The notes beneath the pieces were generated by a model. The model made no database searches, was not told where the DNA came from, and saw only the letters and a program-made list of their open reading frames with translations. 6,843 nt of DNA. Origin: Bacteroidota bacterium. GTDB lineage: Bacteria > Bacteroidota > Ignavibacteria > Ignavibacteriales > Ignavibacteriaceae. The translations under genes and the position numbers were made by a program. Shown here piece by piece: positions 1-4,730 of this stretch (position 1 is its first letter; every line of letters begins with the position of its first letter). Location of the stretch: contig JAJYIL010000161.1 in NCBI GenBank assembly GCA_021790055.1, positions 1 through 6,843 on the forward strand, in the 5' to 3' direction.

Positions 1-2
1 TA

Positions 3-47
3 CTTCTGGGTGATTTATATTTGAAAACTCGAAAATGGAAAAGATGA
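3..47 (+). CDS. Possible C-terminal tail of an upstream gene (partial)
   Basis: The frame beginning at position 3 is open from the window edge to a TGA at 45-47 and reads LLGDLYLKTRKWKR. The other two forward frames stop sooner, at 13 and 24. A short basic tail ending about 65 nt before a strong terminator is what the end of a co-directional gene would look like. Fourteen residues are too few to name a family, and an open frame this short could arise by chance. The call rests mainly on the terminator at 114-148, which must serve some gene to the left. Confidence 0.3.
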   Translation, partial: LLGDLYLKTRKWKR

Positions 48-113
48 TCAAAAGATTGATTTTTTATATTTTTTATTTTGCTGTTAAGCAGCCGGATTTT
101 TAGAAAAAGAAAG

Positions 114-148
114 ATGCACCCCGATTAAAGTCGGGGTGCATTTTTTTT
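114..148 (+). terminator. Strong rho-independent terminator
   Basis: An 11-bp perfect stem (114-124 ATGCACCCCGA with 131-141 TCGGGGTGCAT) closes a 6-nt loop TTAAAG and runs into eight T residues at 141-148. The stem can extend into the T-tract by pairing with the A-rich bases at 111-113, so it may act in both directions. It most likely ends the transcript of the gene to the left. Its T-tract stops only 3 nt before the Nif3 ATG at 152, leaving no room for a separate leader between terminator and gene. Confidence 0.9.
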
Positions 149-151
149 CAT

Positions 152-1267
152 ATGACGTGTAAGGATATAATCAAATATTTTGAAAGTTGGGTACCTAAGG
201 AAATAGCCTGGCAAAAGGACAATGTAGGATTACAAGTCGGTTCAACCGAAAGGGAGATAAAAAACATCCTACTTTGCCTGGAGGTAACCGGCAAGACGCT
301 CGATGATGCAATCAAAAAAGATTGTAATCTTATTATAACACACCACCCGTTGCTTTTTAATCCCCTGAAAAAAATAGATCTTCAGAAAGATAAAACCTCA
401 AAGCTTATTGAAAGAATTATTAAAAACGACATTACACTTTATTCGGCGCATACAAATCTCGACTTCACGAAAGACGGCGTAAGCTTTGAGCTTGCAAGAG
501 TACTTAATCTGCAGAAGGTTGATTTTCTTGTCTATTCAAAATCAAACCAGTATAAACTTGTAATCTTTGTCCCGGTTGATTTTACGGACAAAGTTGCAGG
601 GGCAATCTTTGAAAACGGCGGCGGTATAATCGGCGAGTACAGTAATTGCAGCTTTATGACAAGCGGTACGGGCACTTTTAAAGGATCTGAAAAATCAAAT
701 CCTTCTGCCGGAAGAAAAGGTATCGAAGAAAAAGTCAATGAAGTTAAGCTTGAGGTAATTCTCGATTCATGGAAGCTGAAAAATGTTCTAGCCGCCGTAT
801 TAAAGATTCATCCTTATGAAGAACCGGCTTACGATGTTTATCCTCTTGAGAATTCAAATTTAAAATACGGCGCAGGTACTATCGGCGAGCTGGATAAGGC
901 GATGGATCAAAAAGAATTTTTAAAGTACGTAGCAGGAAGGCTTGAGATAAAAAATTTCCGCTACGTTAAAGGAAGCAGAAATCAAATTAAGAAAGTTGCT
1001 TTGTGCGGAGGCGCCGGCGGCGAAATGATTAACGATGCGGTAAGGTCGGGCGCAGATGCATTTATAACTGCCGATATAAAATATCATGCTTTTCATGATG
1101 CGGCAGGAGAAATTCTTTTAATTGATGCCGGGCATTATGAAACCGAAATACATTCTTTGAACGAGGTAAAGCGAAGGCTGGAGAGTTATATCGGTAAATT
1201 CAACACGGAAATAAAAGTTTATAAGTATAACGGTACAACTAATCCGATAATTTTTTATAATAATTAA
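152..1267 (+). CDS. Nif3-like dinuclear metal-centre hexameric protein (YqfO type, with PII/CutA-like insert)
   Basis: This 371-residue protein belongs to the Nif3/DUF34 family, which forms toroidal hexamers with a two-metal site. Databases often name members GTP cyclohydrolase 1 type 2 homologues, but the physiological role is not settled. The N-terminus (DIIKYFESW...DNVGLQVGS) fits the family and supports ATG 152. Likely metal ligands are His64/His65 (ITHHPLLF), Asp104 in HTNLD, and His328 and Glu330 in GHYETE. Residues about 130-250 form the extra PII/CutA-like domain of the long Bacillus YqfO form, ending in the signature HPYEEPAYDVYPL (from His220). The short E. coli YbgI form (about 247 aa) lacks it. 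There is no Shine-Dalgarno: a terminator T-tract lies directly upstream, so the mRNA may be leaderless. The zinc-ribbon gene follows after 20 nt, suggesting one operon. Confidence 0.95.
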   Translation: MTCKDIIKYFESWVPKEIAWQKDNVGLQVGSTEREIKNILLCLEVTGKTLDDAIKKDCNLIITHHPLLFNPLKKIDLQKDKTSKLIERIIKNDITLYSAHTNLDFTKDGVSFELARVLNLQKVDFLVYSKSNQYKLVIFVPVDFTDKVAGAIFENGGGIIGEYSNCSFMTSGTGTFKGSEKSNPSAGRKGIEEKVNEVKLEVILDSWKLKNVLAAVLKIHPYEEPAYDVYPLENSNLKYGAGTIGELDKAMDQKEFLKYVAGRLEIKNFRYVKGSRNQIKKVALCGGAGGEMINDAVRSGADAFITADIKYHAFHDAAGEILLIDAGHYETEIHSLNEVKRRLESYIGKFNTEIKVYKYNGTTNPIIFYNN

Positions 1268-1271
1268 AGTC

Positions 1272-1277
1272 AAGGAG
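1272..1277 (+). promoter_or_regulatory. Ribosome binding site that fixes the TTG start
   Basis: AAGGAG lies 10 nt before the TTG at 1288, directly after the Nif3 stop codon. No ATG or GTG in that frame sits at a suitable distance, so this site decides that the downstream protein begins with TTG. Confidence 0.8.
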
Positions 1278-1287
1278 CGATAGTAAA

Positions 1288-2013
1288 TTGTTTGATAGAT
1301 TGAAAATATTGTATGAGCTGCAGAATTTAGATGATCAACTTGATGAGCTTGAGGAGCTACGTGGAGATCTTCCTAATGCTGTTGAGGCGCTTGAAGAAAA
1401 GATAAAGGGTATGAAAAACGAAATAGCTGCCAAGGAAAAAGATCGAAAAGATTCTATGGAAAAGAGGAAAGATAATGAAGAGGAGATTGAAAAGCTGAAG
1501 GAAAATCAAAAAAAGTTTAAGGCACAGCTTTACCAGGTACGTAACAACAAAGAGTACGATGCGCTTACAAAGGAGATAGATCATACCGAAGATCAAATTG
1601 GTAAGCTTGAGGCAGAGAATGATAATCTTGCCGACTTAAGTAAAAAGCTTTCCGACGAGATTGAAACAATCACTCCGCAGTTGAACGAATCTAAAGAAGA
1701 ATTAAAAGTTAAAGAAGCCGACTTAAAAGAAATAATAAAGGCGAACGAGAAAGAAGAAGCTAAGCTTAGAGCTAAGCGAAAAGAAATTGAGTCGCAGACA
1801 AAGAAACCTGATTACTTAGCTTACATGAGAATCCGTAAGGCAAAGAAGGGTAAAGCAGTTGCGACTATTAAGCGTTCGGCTTGTTCCGGCTGCCATAACA
1901 TTGTGCCTCCGCAAAGACAGCTTGAGATAAGAAGAAATAACAGGCTTTTCTTTTGCGAGTATTGCGGCAGAATTTTAGTCTCGACTGAAATAGCTGATAA
2001 GGTTGATGCTTAG
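1288..2013 (+). CDS. Coiled-coil C4-type zinc-ribbon protein (DUF164/CT398 family)
   Basis: This 241-residue protein is very rich in Lys and Glu. Residues about 5-170 read as a long two-strand alpha-helical coiled coil, followed by a basic linker (about 171-195). A C-terminal zinc ribbon has four cysteines: Cys199-x2-Cys202 and Cys223-x2-Cys226. Length and architecture match the DUF164/zf-RING_7 family. Studied relatives include Chlamydia CT398 and Helicobacter HP0958, which bind the sigma-54 factor and flagellar or secretion partners. Whether this protein does the same cannot be read from the sequence, and a nucleic-acid or protein scaffold role is equally possible. The start is TTG at 1288, chosen because AAGGAG lies 10 nt upstream and the peptide MFDRLKILYELQNLDDQLDEL is a typical family N-terminus. 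It lies 20 nt after the Nif3 gene, a pairing I recall from other bacteria. Confidence 0.92.
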   Translation: MFDRLKILYELQNLDDQLDELEELRGDLPNAVEALEEKIKGMKNEIAAKEKDRKDSMEKRKDNEEEIEKLKENQKKFKAQLYQVRNNKEYDALTKEIDHTEDQIGKLEAENDNLADLSKKLSDEIETITPQLNESKEELKVKEADLKEIIKANEKEEAKLRAKRKEIESQTKKPDYLAYMRIRKAKKGKAVATIKRSACSGCHNIVPPQRQLEIRRNNRLFFCEYCGRILVSTEIADKVDA

Positions 2014-2042
2014 GCAGCTAAAGTAATTTTTTATATTCTACT

Positions 2043-2061
2043 CTGCTATTGATAATAGCAG
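2043..2061 (+). repeat. Short perfect hairpin after the zinc-ribbon gene
   Basis: CTGCTATT (2043-2050) pairs perfectly with AATAGCAG (2054-2061) across a 3-nt loop, 29 nt after the stop codon. The 3' side runs into CCAAAAATA, so it lacks the U-tract of an intrinsic terminator. It could be a transcript-stabilising 3' hairpin or a poor terminator for the Nif3/zinc-ribbon unit. Confidence 0.55.
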
Positions 2062-2118
2062 CCAAAAATAGGGCAAGCCTTTTAATTACCTTATATACCG
2101 GAACTAAAAAGGAATCCA

Positions 2119-2176
2119 GTTGAGAACTGAGAATTGAACATTGAGAATTCTCAATACTCAACGCTCAATTCTTAAT
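2119..2176. repeat. Large imperfect palindrome, possible dispersed intergenic repeat
   Basis: The centre is the perfect 14-bp palindrome TTGAGAATTCTCAA (2141-2154). Pairing continues outward on both sides to give arms of 29 nt, with 24 positions able to pair by my hand alignment (two as G-T) and five mismatches. The arms are made of repeated words of the GAGAATTGA/TCAATTCT type. This looks like a decayed REP- or MITE-like intergenic repeat rather than a regulatory site. An outer pair of near-complementary 10-mers, GGGCAAGCCT (2071-2080) and AGGCTTGTCC (2199-2208), brackets it and could mark the ends of a larger unit. Confidence 0.6.
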
Positions 2177-2220
2177 ATTCAATTTAATGCAATTGGCGAG
2201 GCTTGTCCGCCCATCCTATA

Positions 2221-2265
2221 ACCTTGTCTCAGACGAGGTACGGACTTTTATGTGGGACCTCGTCT
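2221..2265. repeat. Three copies of a 9-mer forming alternative hairpins
   Basis: ACCTTGTCT (2221-2229), its near-inverse AGACGAGGT (2231-2239) and ACCTCGTCT (2257-2265) are three versions of one word. The middle copy can pair perfectly with the right copy (9 bp, 17-nt loop), or with the left copy across a very tight turn with one G-T pair. The two foldings exclude each other. Outer helices CCTAT/ATAGG (2215-2219/2275-2279) and CGAGG/CCTCG (2197-2201/2288-2292) are nested around the right-hand folding. Confidence 0.55.
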
Positions 2266-2383
2266 TCGATGATCATAGGCAGCTTTTCCTCGATAATACA
2301 TTTCTGATGCTTTAAGGACAGTAATTTATTATATTTGTCATAAGAAAAAATACAATCTAAGAACATTATATTATCAAAAACAT

Positions 2384-2410
2384 CTGACTAAGATTTTAAA
2401 CAGATAAGAT
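2384..2410 (+). promoter_or_regulatory. Candidate promoter of rnpB
   Basis: TAAGAT (2405-2410) resembles a -10 box and is placed so that transcription would begin at about 2417-2421, exactly where the P1 helix of RNase P RNA starts. CTGACT (2384-2389) could be the -35 element, but the 15-bp spacing is short and two of six bases differ from the consensus. The alternative is the TATATTTG box at 2330-2337, which would give a precursor with a long 5' leader. Confidence 0.3.
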
Positions 2411-2524
2411 TTAACATAAAGATAGTTCAGACCGGGCAATTGTCCCGATTAATCTGCCGTGAGGCAGAATTATCGGGGAGGAAAGTCCGAACTTCATAGA
2501 ACAAGGTGCCGGATAACTTCCGGA

Positions 2525-2543
2525 GTCCCGGTATTATCGGGAC
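2525..2543 (+). repeat. CCCG-type hairpin in rnpB, P8/P9 region
   Basis: GTCCCGGT (2525-2532) pairs with ATCGGGAC (2536-2543) over a 3-nt loop, with one G-T pair. It follows the P8-like hairpin GCCGGATAACTTCCGG and sits where type A RNAs carry the variable P9 helix. It is one of six rnpB hairpins that share the word CCCG[AG]T/ATCGGG. Confidence 0.7.
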
Positions 2544-2580
2544 ATGGAAAGTGCCACAGAAAAAATACCGCCCCGGCTTC

Positions 2581-2598
2581 GTCCCGATGAATCGGAAC
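2581..2598 (+). repeat. CCCG-type hairpin at the tip of P12 in rnpB
   Basis: GTCCCGAT (2581-2588) pairs with ATCGGAAC (2591-2598), with a single C-A mismatch and a 2-nt apical gap that would open by a pair in reality. It forms the end of the variable P12 arm and carries the same core word as the other rnpB hairpins. Confidence 0.65.
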
Positions 2599-2661
2599 TA
2601 CGCCTCGGCAAGGGTGAAACGGCAGGGTAAGAGCCTACCGCAGGAATGGAAACACTCCTGG

Positions 2662-2713
2662 TCCCGGCTTGTTTGCGTAAACGCAGGTTAAATCGGGATG
2701 ACGACTTAAGTCG
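2662..2713 (+). repeat. Extra hairpins between P14 and the CACGGCAAAC core in rnpB
   Basis: After a P14-like hairpin (CAGGA...TCCTG, 2641-2660) the RNA carries two structures that E. coli rnpB lacks here. The first is a stem TCCCGG (2662-2667)/TCGGGA (2693-2698) topped by TGCGT-AA-ACGCA. The second is the perfect 12-bp palindrome CGACTTAAGTCG (2702-2713). Together they add about 50 nt between P14 and the conserved core. Confidence 0.65.
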
Positions 2714-2758
2714 CCACACGGCAAACCCCACCCGAAGCAAGGTCAAATAAGGGAATTC

Positions 2759-2814
2759 TCCCGGGTTACCTCGGGACAAAGTTGTTCACTTTGATTGATG
2801 CCGCAAAAACGTGG
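2759..2814 (+). repeat. Three-hairpin expansion inside the P15 loop of rnpB
   Basis: Within P15 the RNA can form three successive hairpins: TCCCGG/TCGGGA (2759-2764/2771-2776), CAAAG/CTTTG (2777-2781/2789-2793) and GCCGC/GTGGC (2799-2803/2810-2814). This replaces the usual P15/P16/P17 layout or represents a divergent form of it. The first hairpin again uses the CCCG-type word. Confidence 0.6.
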
Positions 2815-2882
2815 CTGTAATGAATTTCCGGGTAGACTGCTTGAGTCCAGGAGTAATTCTGGACCTAGATAAATAATTGCCG

Positions 2883-2916
2883 CCCGATTTTACTTGCTGT
2901 CTGCAAGCGGATCGGG
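2883..2916 (+). repeat. Extra hairpin between P2 and P4 (P19-like) in rnpB
   Basis: CCCGAT (2883-2888) pairs with ATCGGG (2911-2916), enclosing an inner CTTGC/GCAAG helix. It sits directly between the 3' strand of P2 and the 3' strand of P4, where E. coli has only a few unpaired bases. Additional helices at this place, often called P19, are known in some bacterial RNase P RNAs. Confidence 0.65.
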
Positions 2917-2990
2917 AAACAGAATTCGGCTTATAGGTCTGAACTATCTTTTTGGTTTATGATTATTACTTATGAAGGGAGCTAATTCCC

Positions 2991-3038
2991 ATGGATAATT
3001 TTTATGTTAAAAAAGCGCTGGAAAATAAAAGAAGTTGA
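2991..3038 (+). CDS. Possible 15-codon leader ORF overlapping the recJ start
   Basis: ATG 2991 begins the short frame MDNFYVKKALENKRS, ending at TGA 3036-3038. It has the only good Shine-Dalgarno in the area (AAGGGAG, 2975-2981) at a normal distance, and it overlaps the first codons of recJ in another frame. It may be a leader peptide, or the true recJ start shifted out of frame by one base in the T5 run at 2999-3003. It could also be chance. Confidence 0.25.
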   Translation: MDNFYVKKALENKRS

Positions 3039-4719
3039 AGACGACTACTCAATAAAATCTTTAGCAGATTCTTTGACTGTATCCGATGTTCTTGCAAGGC
3101 TGTTATTTTTAAGAAACATTAAGAGCTTTAGTCAAGCTAAAAGTTTTTTCCGACCTTCCTTAGACTCACTAAACGATCCTTTCCAAATGGATGGAATGGA
3201 GTCAGCCACCTACAGAATGATAACCGCTTTAACTGAAAACCAACTTATATGTATTTATGGCGATTACGATGTCGACGGCACCTGTTCTACGGCATTGCTT
3301 TATCTTTTTCTAAAAGAGCTTGGAGCTAATGCAGAATTTTATATACCGCAGAGGTTAACCGAAGGCTATGGGATTTCAAAAAGCGGTATAGAAAATGTAA
3401 AAGCTAAAGGAACATCGCTTATGATTTCCGTCGACTGCGGAATTACCGCAATCGACGAAACGGATTATATTAACTCGCTTGGAATGGATTTGATAATCTG
3501 CGATCATCATCAGCCCAAAGATGAAATTCCGAGAGCGCTGGCGGTGCTCGACCCTCTTAAGCCGGGATGCGAATATCCATTTAAATATCTTTCCGGAGCC
3601 GGTGTAGCCTTTAAGCTTGCACAAGGTGTTGCCGAAAGAATCGGAAAGCGGGAGCTTCCTTTAAAATATTTAGATCTTGTTGCAATGGCTGGCGCTGCAG
3701 ATATTGTTCCCCTTGTGGATGAGAATAGAATTCTTGTAAAAGAGGGACTTGAGATGATCAATACAAATCCGAGACCGGGCGTTGAGGCGTTAATTGAAAG
3801 CAGCAACATGTGTGTAGGAAATTTAACTTCCGGTCAAGTGGTTTTTACTATTGCGCCGCGAATAAATGCTGTCGGTCGTCTTGGCGATGCTCAGCGGGCG
3901 GTTGAACTTCTGATTACCTCCGATAAAGAAGAAGCCTTAAAGCTTGCAAGAATTCTGGAATCTGAAAATTATGAGCGAAGAAAGATTGACGAGGATACTT
4001 ACGATAGTGCACTTGAAATAGTGGAAAACTCCTTGGACCTAACCGAAGACATTGCAATTATTCTTCACCAGGAAAAATGGCATCCAGGCGTAATTGGTAT
4101 AGTAGCTTCGAGGCTTGTAGAAAAATATTATCGTCCGACAATAATGCTTACTACCGTTGACGGCGTAGCTAAAGGTTCGGCAAGAAGCATTTCCAATTTT
4201 AATATATATGAAGCGCTTAAAAAATGTGAAGACCTGCTGATTCATTTCGGCGGGCACCAGGCTGCCGCCGGGCTGGCTGTTGAGCTTGAGAAGATTGATG
4301 AGTTTAAATCCAAATTCAACCGGGTTGTAAAGGAAACAATTGGTGAAGAGGATTTATTGCCTGAAATTAATATTGACTCTAAGCTTAAATTTTCCGAAAT
4401 AACACCGAAGTTTTTAAGAATTGTCGACATGTTTGCACCTTTTGGTCCGGGGAATATGCGCCCTGTGTTTTTATCCGAATCGGTAGAAGTAATAAATACC
4501 CCAAGGATTGTCGGTAGTAATCATTTGATTTTGACTTTGAAGCAGAGCGGCTCGGACAAAGTCTTCGACTGTATCGGCTTCAACATGGGCGAATATTTTG
4601 AGTCGATTAAAAATAAGTCTCTCGTCGATGTGGTATTTACGATTGACAAAACGACAAGAGACGGAAGAACATTTCCTCAATTCAAAATTAAAGATTTAAA
4701 AGTAATAGAAAATAATTAG
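3004..4719 (+). CDS. recJ: Single-stranded-DNA-specific exonuclease RecJ
   Basis: RecJ degrades single-stranded DNA 5' to 3' and feeds the RecF recombination and mismatch repair routes in the cytoplasm. The 571 residues match the family (E. coli 577). DHH phosphoesterase motifs are intact: DYDVDG at 87-92, VDCGIT around Asp144, DHH at 167-169, YLSGAGVAFKL, and INAVGRLG at 287-294. The DHHA1 part has WHPGVIGIVASRL and the RNA/DNA-binding GGHQAAAG from Gly416. The last 130 or so residues fit the C-terminal OB-fold. ATG 3004 is the first usable start in frame (stop at 2983-2985) and gives a normal N-terminus, but it has no Shine-Dalgarno of its own. A strong one at 2975-2981 faces an out-of-frame ATG at 2991. 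It lies 52 nt after rnpB and 11 nt before yebC. Confidence 0.97.
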   Translation: MLKKRWKIKEVEDDYSIKSLADSLTVSDVLARLLFLRNIKSFSQAKSFFRPSLDSLNDPFQMDGMESATYRMITALTENQLICIYGDYDVDGTCSTALLYLFLKELGANAEFYIPQRLTEGYGISKSGIENVKAKGTSLMISVDCGITAIDETDYINSLGMDLIICDHHQPKDEIPRALAVLDPLKPGCEYPFKYLSGAGVAFKLAQGVAERIGKRELPLKYLDLVAMAGAADIVPLVDENRILVKEGLEMINTNPRPGVEALIESSNMCVGNLTSGQVVFTIAPRINAVGRLGDAQRAVELLITSDKEEALKLARILESENYERRKIDEDTYDSALEIVENSLDLTEDIAIILHQEKWHPGVIGIVASRLVEKYYRPTIMLTTVDGVAKGSARSISNFNIYEALKKCEDLLIHFGGHQAAAGLAVELEKIDEFKSKFNRVVKETIGEEDLLPEINIDSKLKFSEITPKFLRIVDMFAPFGPGNMRPVFLSESVEVINTPRIVGSNHLILTLKQSGSDKVFDCIGFNMGEYFESIKNKSLVDVVFTIDKTTRDGRTFPQFKIKDLKVIENN

Positions 4720-4722
4720 GAG
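4718..4722 (+). promoter_or_regulatory. Ribosome binding site of yebC overlapping the recJ stop
   Basis: AGGAG begins inside the recJ stop codon TAG (4717-4719) and ends 8 nt before ATG 4731. This fixes the yebC start and suggests translation of the two genes is linked on one mRNA. Confidence 0.75.
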
Positions 4723-4730
4723 TAACATAA

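Larger units (their letters stand above)
2014..2417. other. Non-coding, repeat-rich spacer between the zinc-ribbon gene and rnpB
   Basis: I see no supportable protein gene in these 404 nt on either strand. They hold, in order, a hairpin (2043-2061), a near-complementary pair of 10-mers (2071-2080 and 2199-2208), a large imperfect palindrome (2119-2176), a cluster of 9-mer repeats able to form alternative hairpins (2221-2265), and an AT-rich stretch (2295-2417) that must contain the rnpB promoter. TATATTTG at 2330-2337 fits the Bacteroidota -7 consensus TAnnTTTG, but a transcript from it would start about 75 nt before the RNase P RNA. Confidence 0.75.
2418..2951 (+). ncRNA. rnpB: RNase P RNA (type A-like, expanded)
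   Basis: This is the catalytic RNA of ribonuclease P, which removes 5' leaders from tRNA precursors. Conserved regions appear in order: GAGGAAAGTCCGAAC at 2478-2492 (5' P4), GTGCCACAGAAAA near 2551, AAGGGTGAAACGG near 2610 with GGTAAGAGC, CACGGCAAACCCCACCCGAA near 2716 followed by GCAAGGTCAAATA, GACTGCTTGAG near 2835, CCTAGATAAATAA near 2864, and ACAGAATTCGGCTTAT at 2919-2934 (3' P4). P1 is 16 bp (2418-2433 with 2936-2951). P2 is GGCAATT/AATTGCC (2435-2441/2875-2881), P3 is 2444-2477, P15 is 2751-2758/2822-2829 and P18 is GTCCAG/CTGGAC (2845-2864). At about 530 nt it is well above the usual 350-420 nt because of extra hairpins. P1 followed by five T residues (2949-2953) may double as a weak terminator. 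Confidence 0.97.

Noticed and set aside
80..92. GCTG-TTAAG-CAGC hairpin upstream of the terminator
   Set aside because: It has only four base pairs in AT-rich DNA and no adequate T-tract. The strong terminator at 114-148 is sufficient.
532..738. Minus-strand open frame within the Nif3 gene
   Set aside because: It overlaps the conserved insert domain of Nif3, has no ribosome binding site or domain, and is best read as a shadow frame.
2014..2417. CRISPR array or transposon remnant in the repeat-rich spacer
   Set aside because: The repeats are not regularly spaced, no unique spacers of constant length exist, and no transposase-like reading frame is present.
2506..2779. Open frames on both strands inside 2506-2779
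   Set aside because: They lie entirely within the RNase P RNA, whose conserved regions and helices explain the sequence. The translated peptides show no family features.
2931..2953. The 3' end of rnpB as a dedicated terminator hairpin
   Set aside because: The bases GGTCTGAACTATC pair with the 5' end of the RNA as P1, over 500 nt away. There is no local hairpin, only a five-T tract, so any termination would depend on the P1 helix.
2958..2963. TATGAT as a -10 box for a recJ promoter
   Set aside because: It resembles a -10 element, but the matching -35 position falls in the P1 strand of rnpB with no similarity to a consensus. The support is too weak to list.
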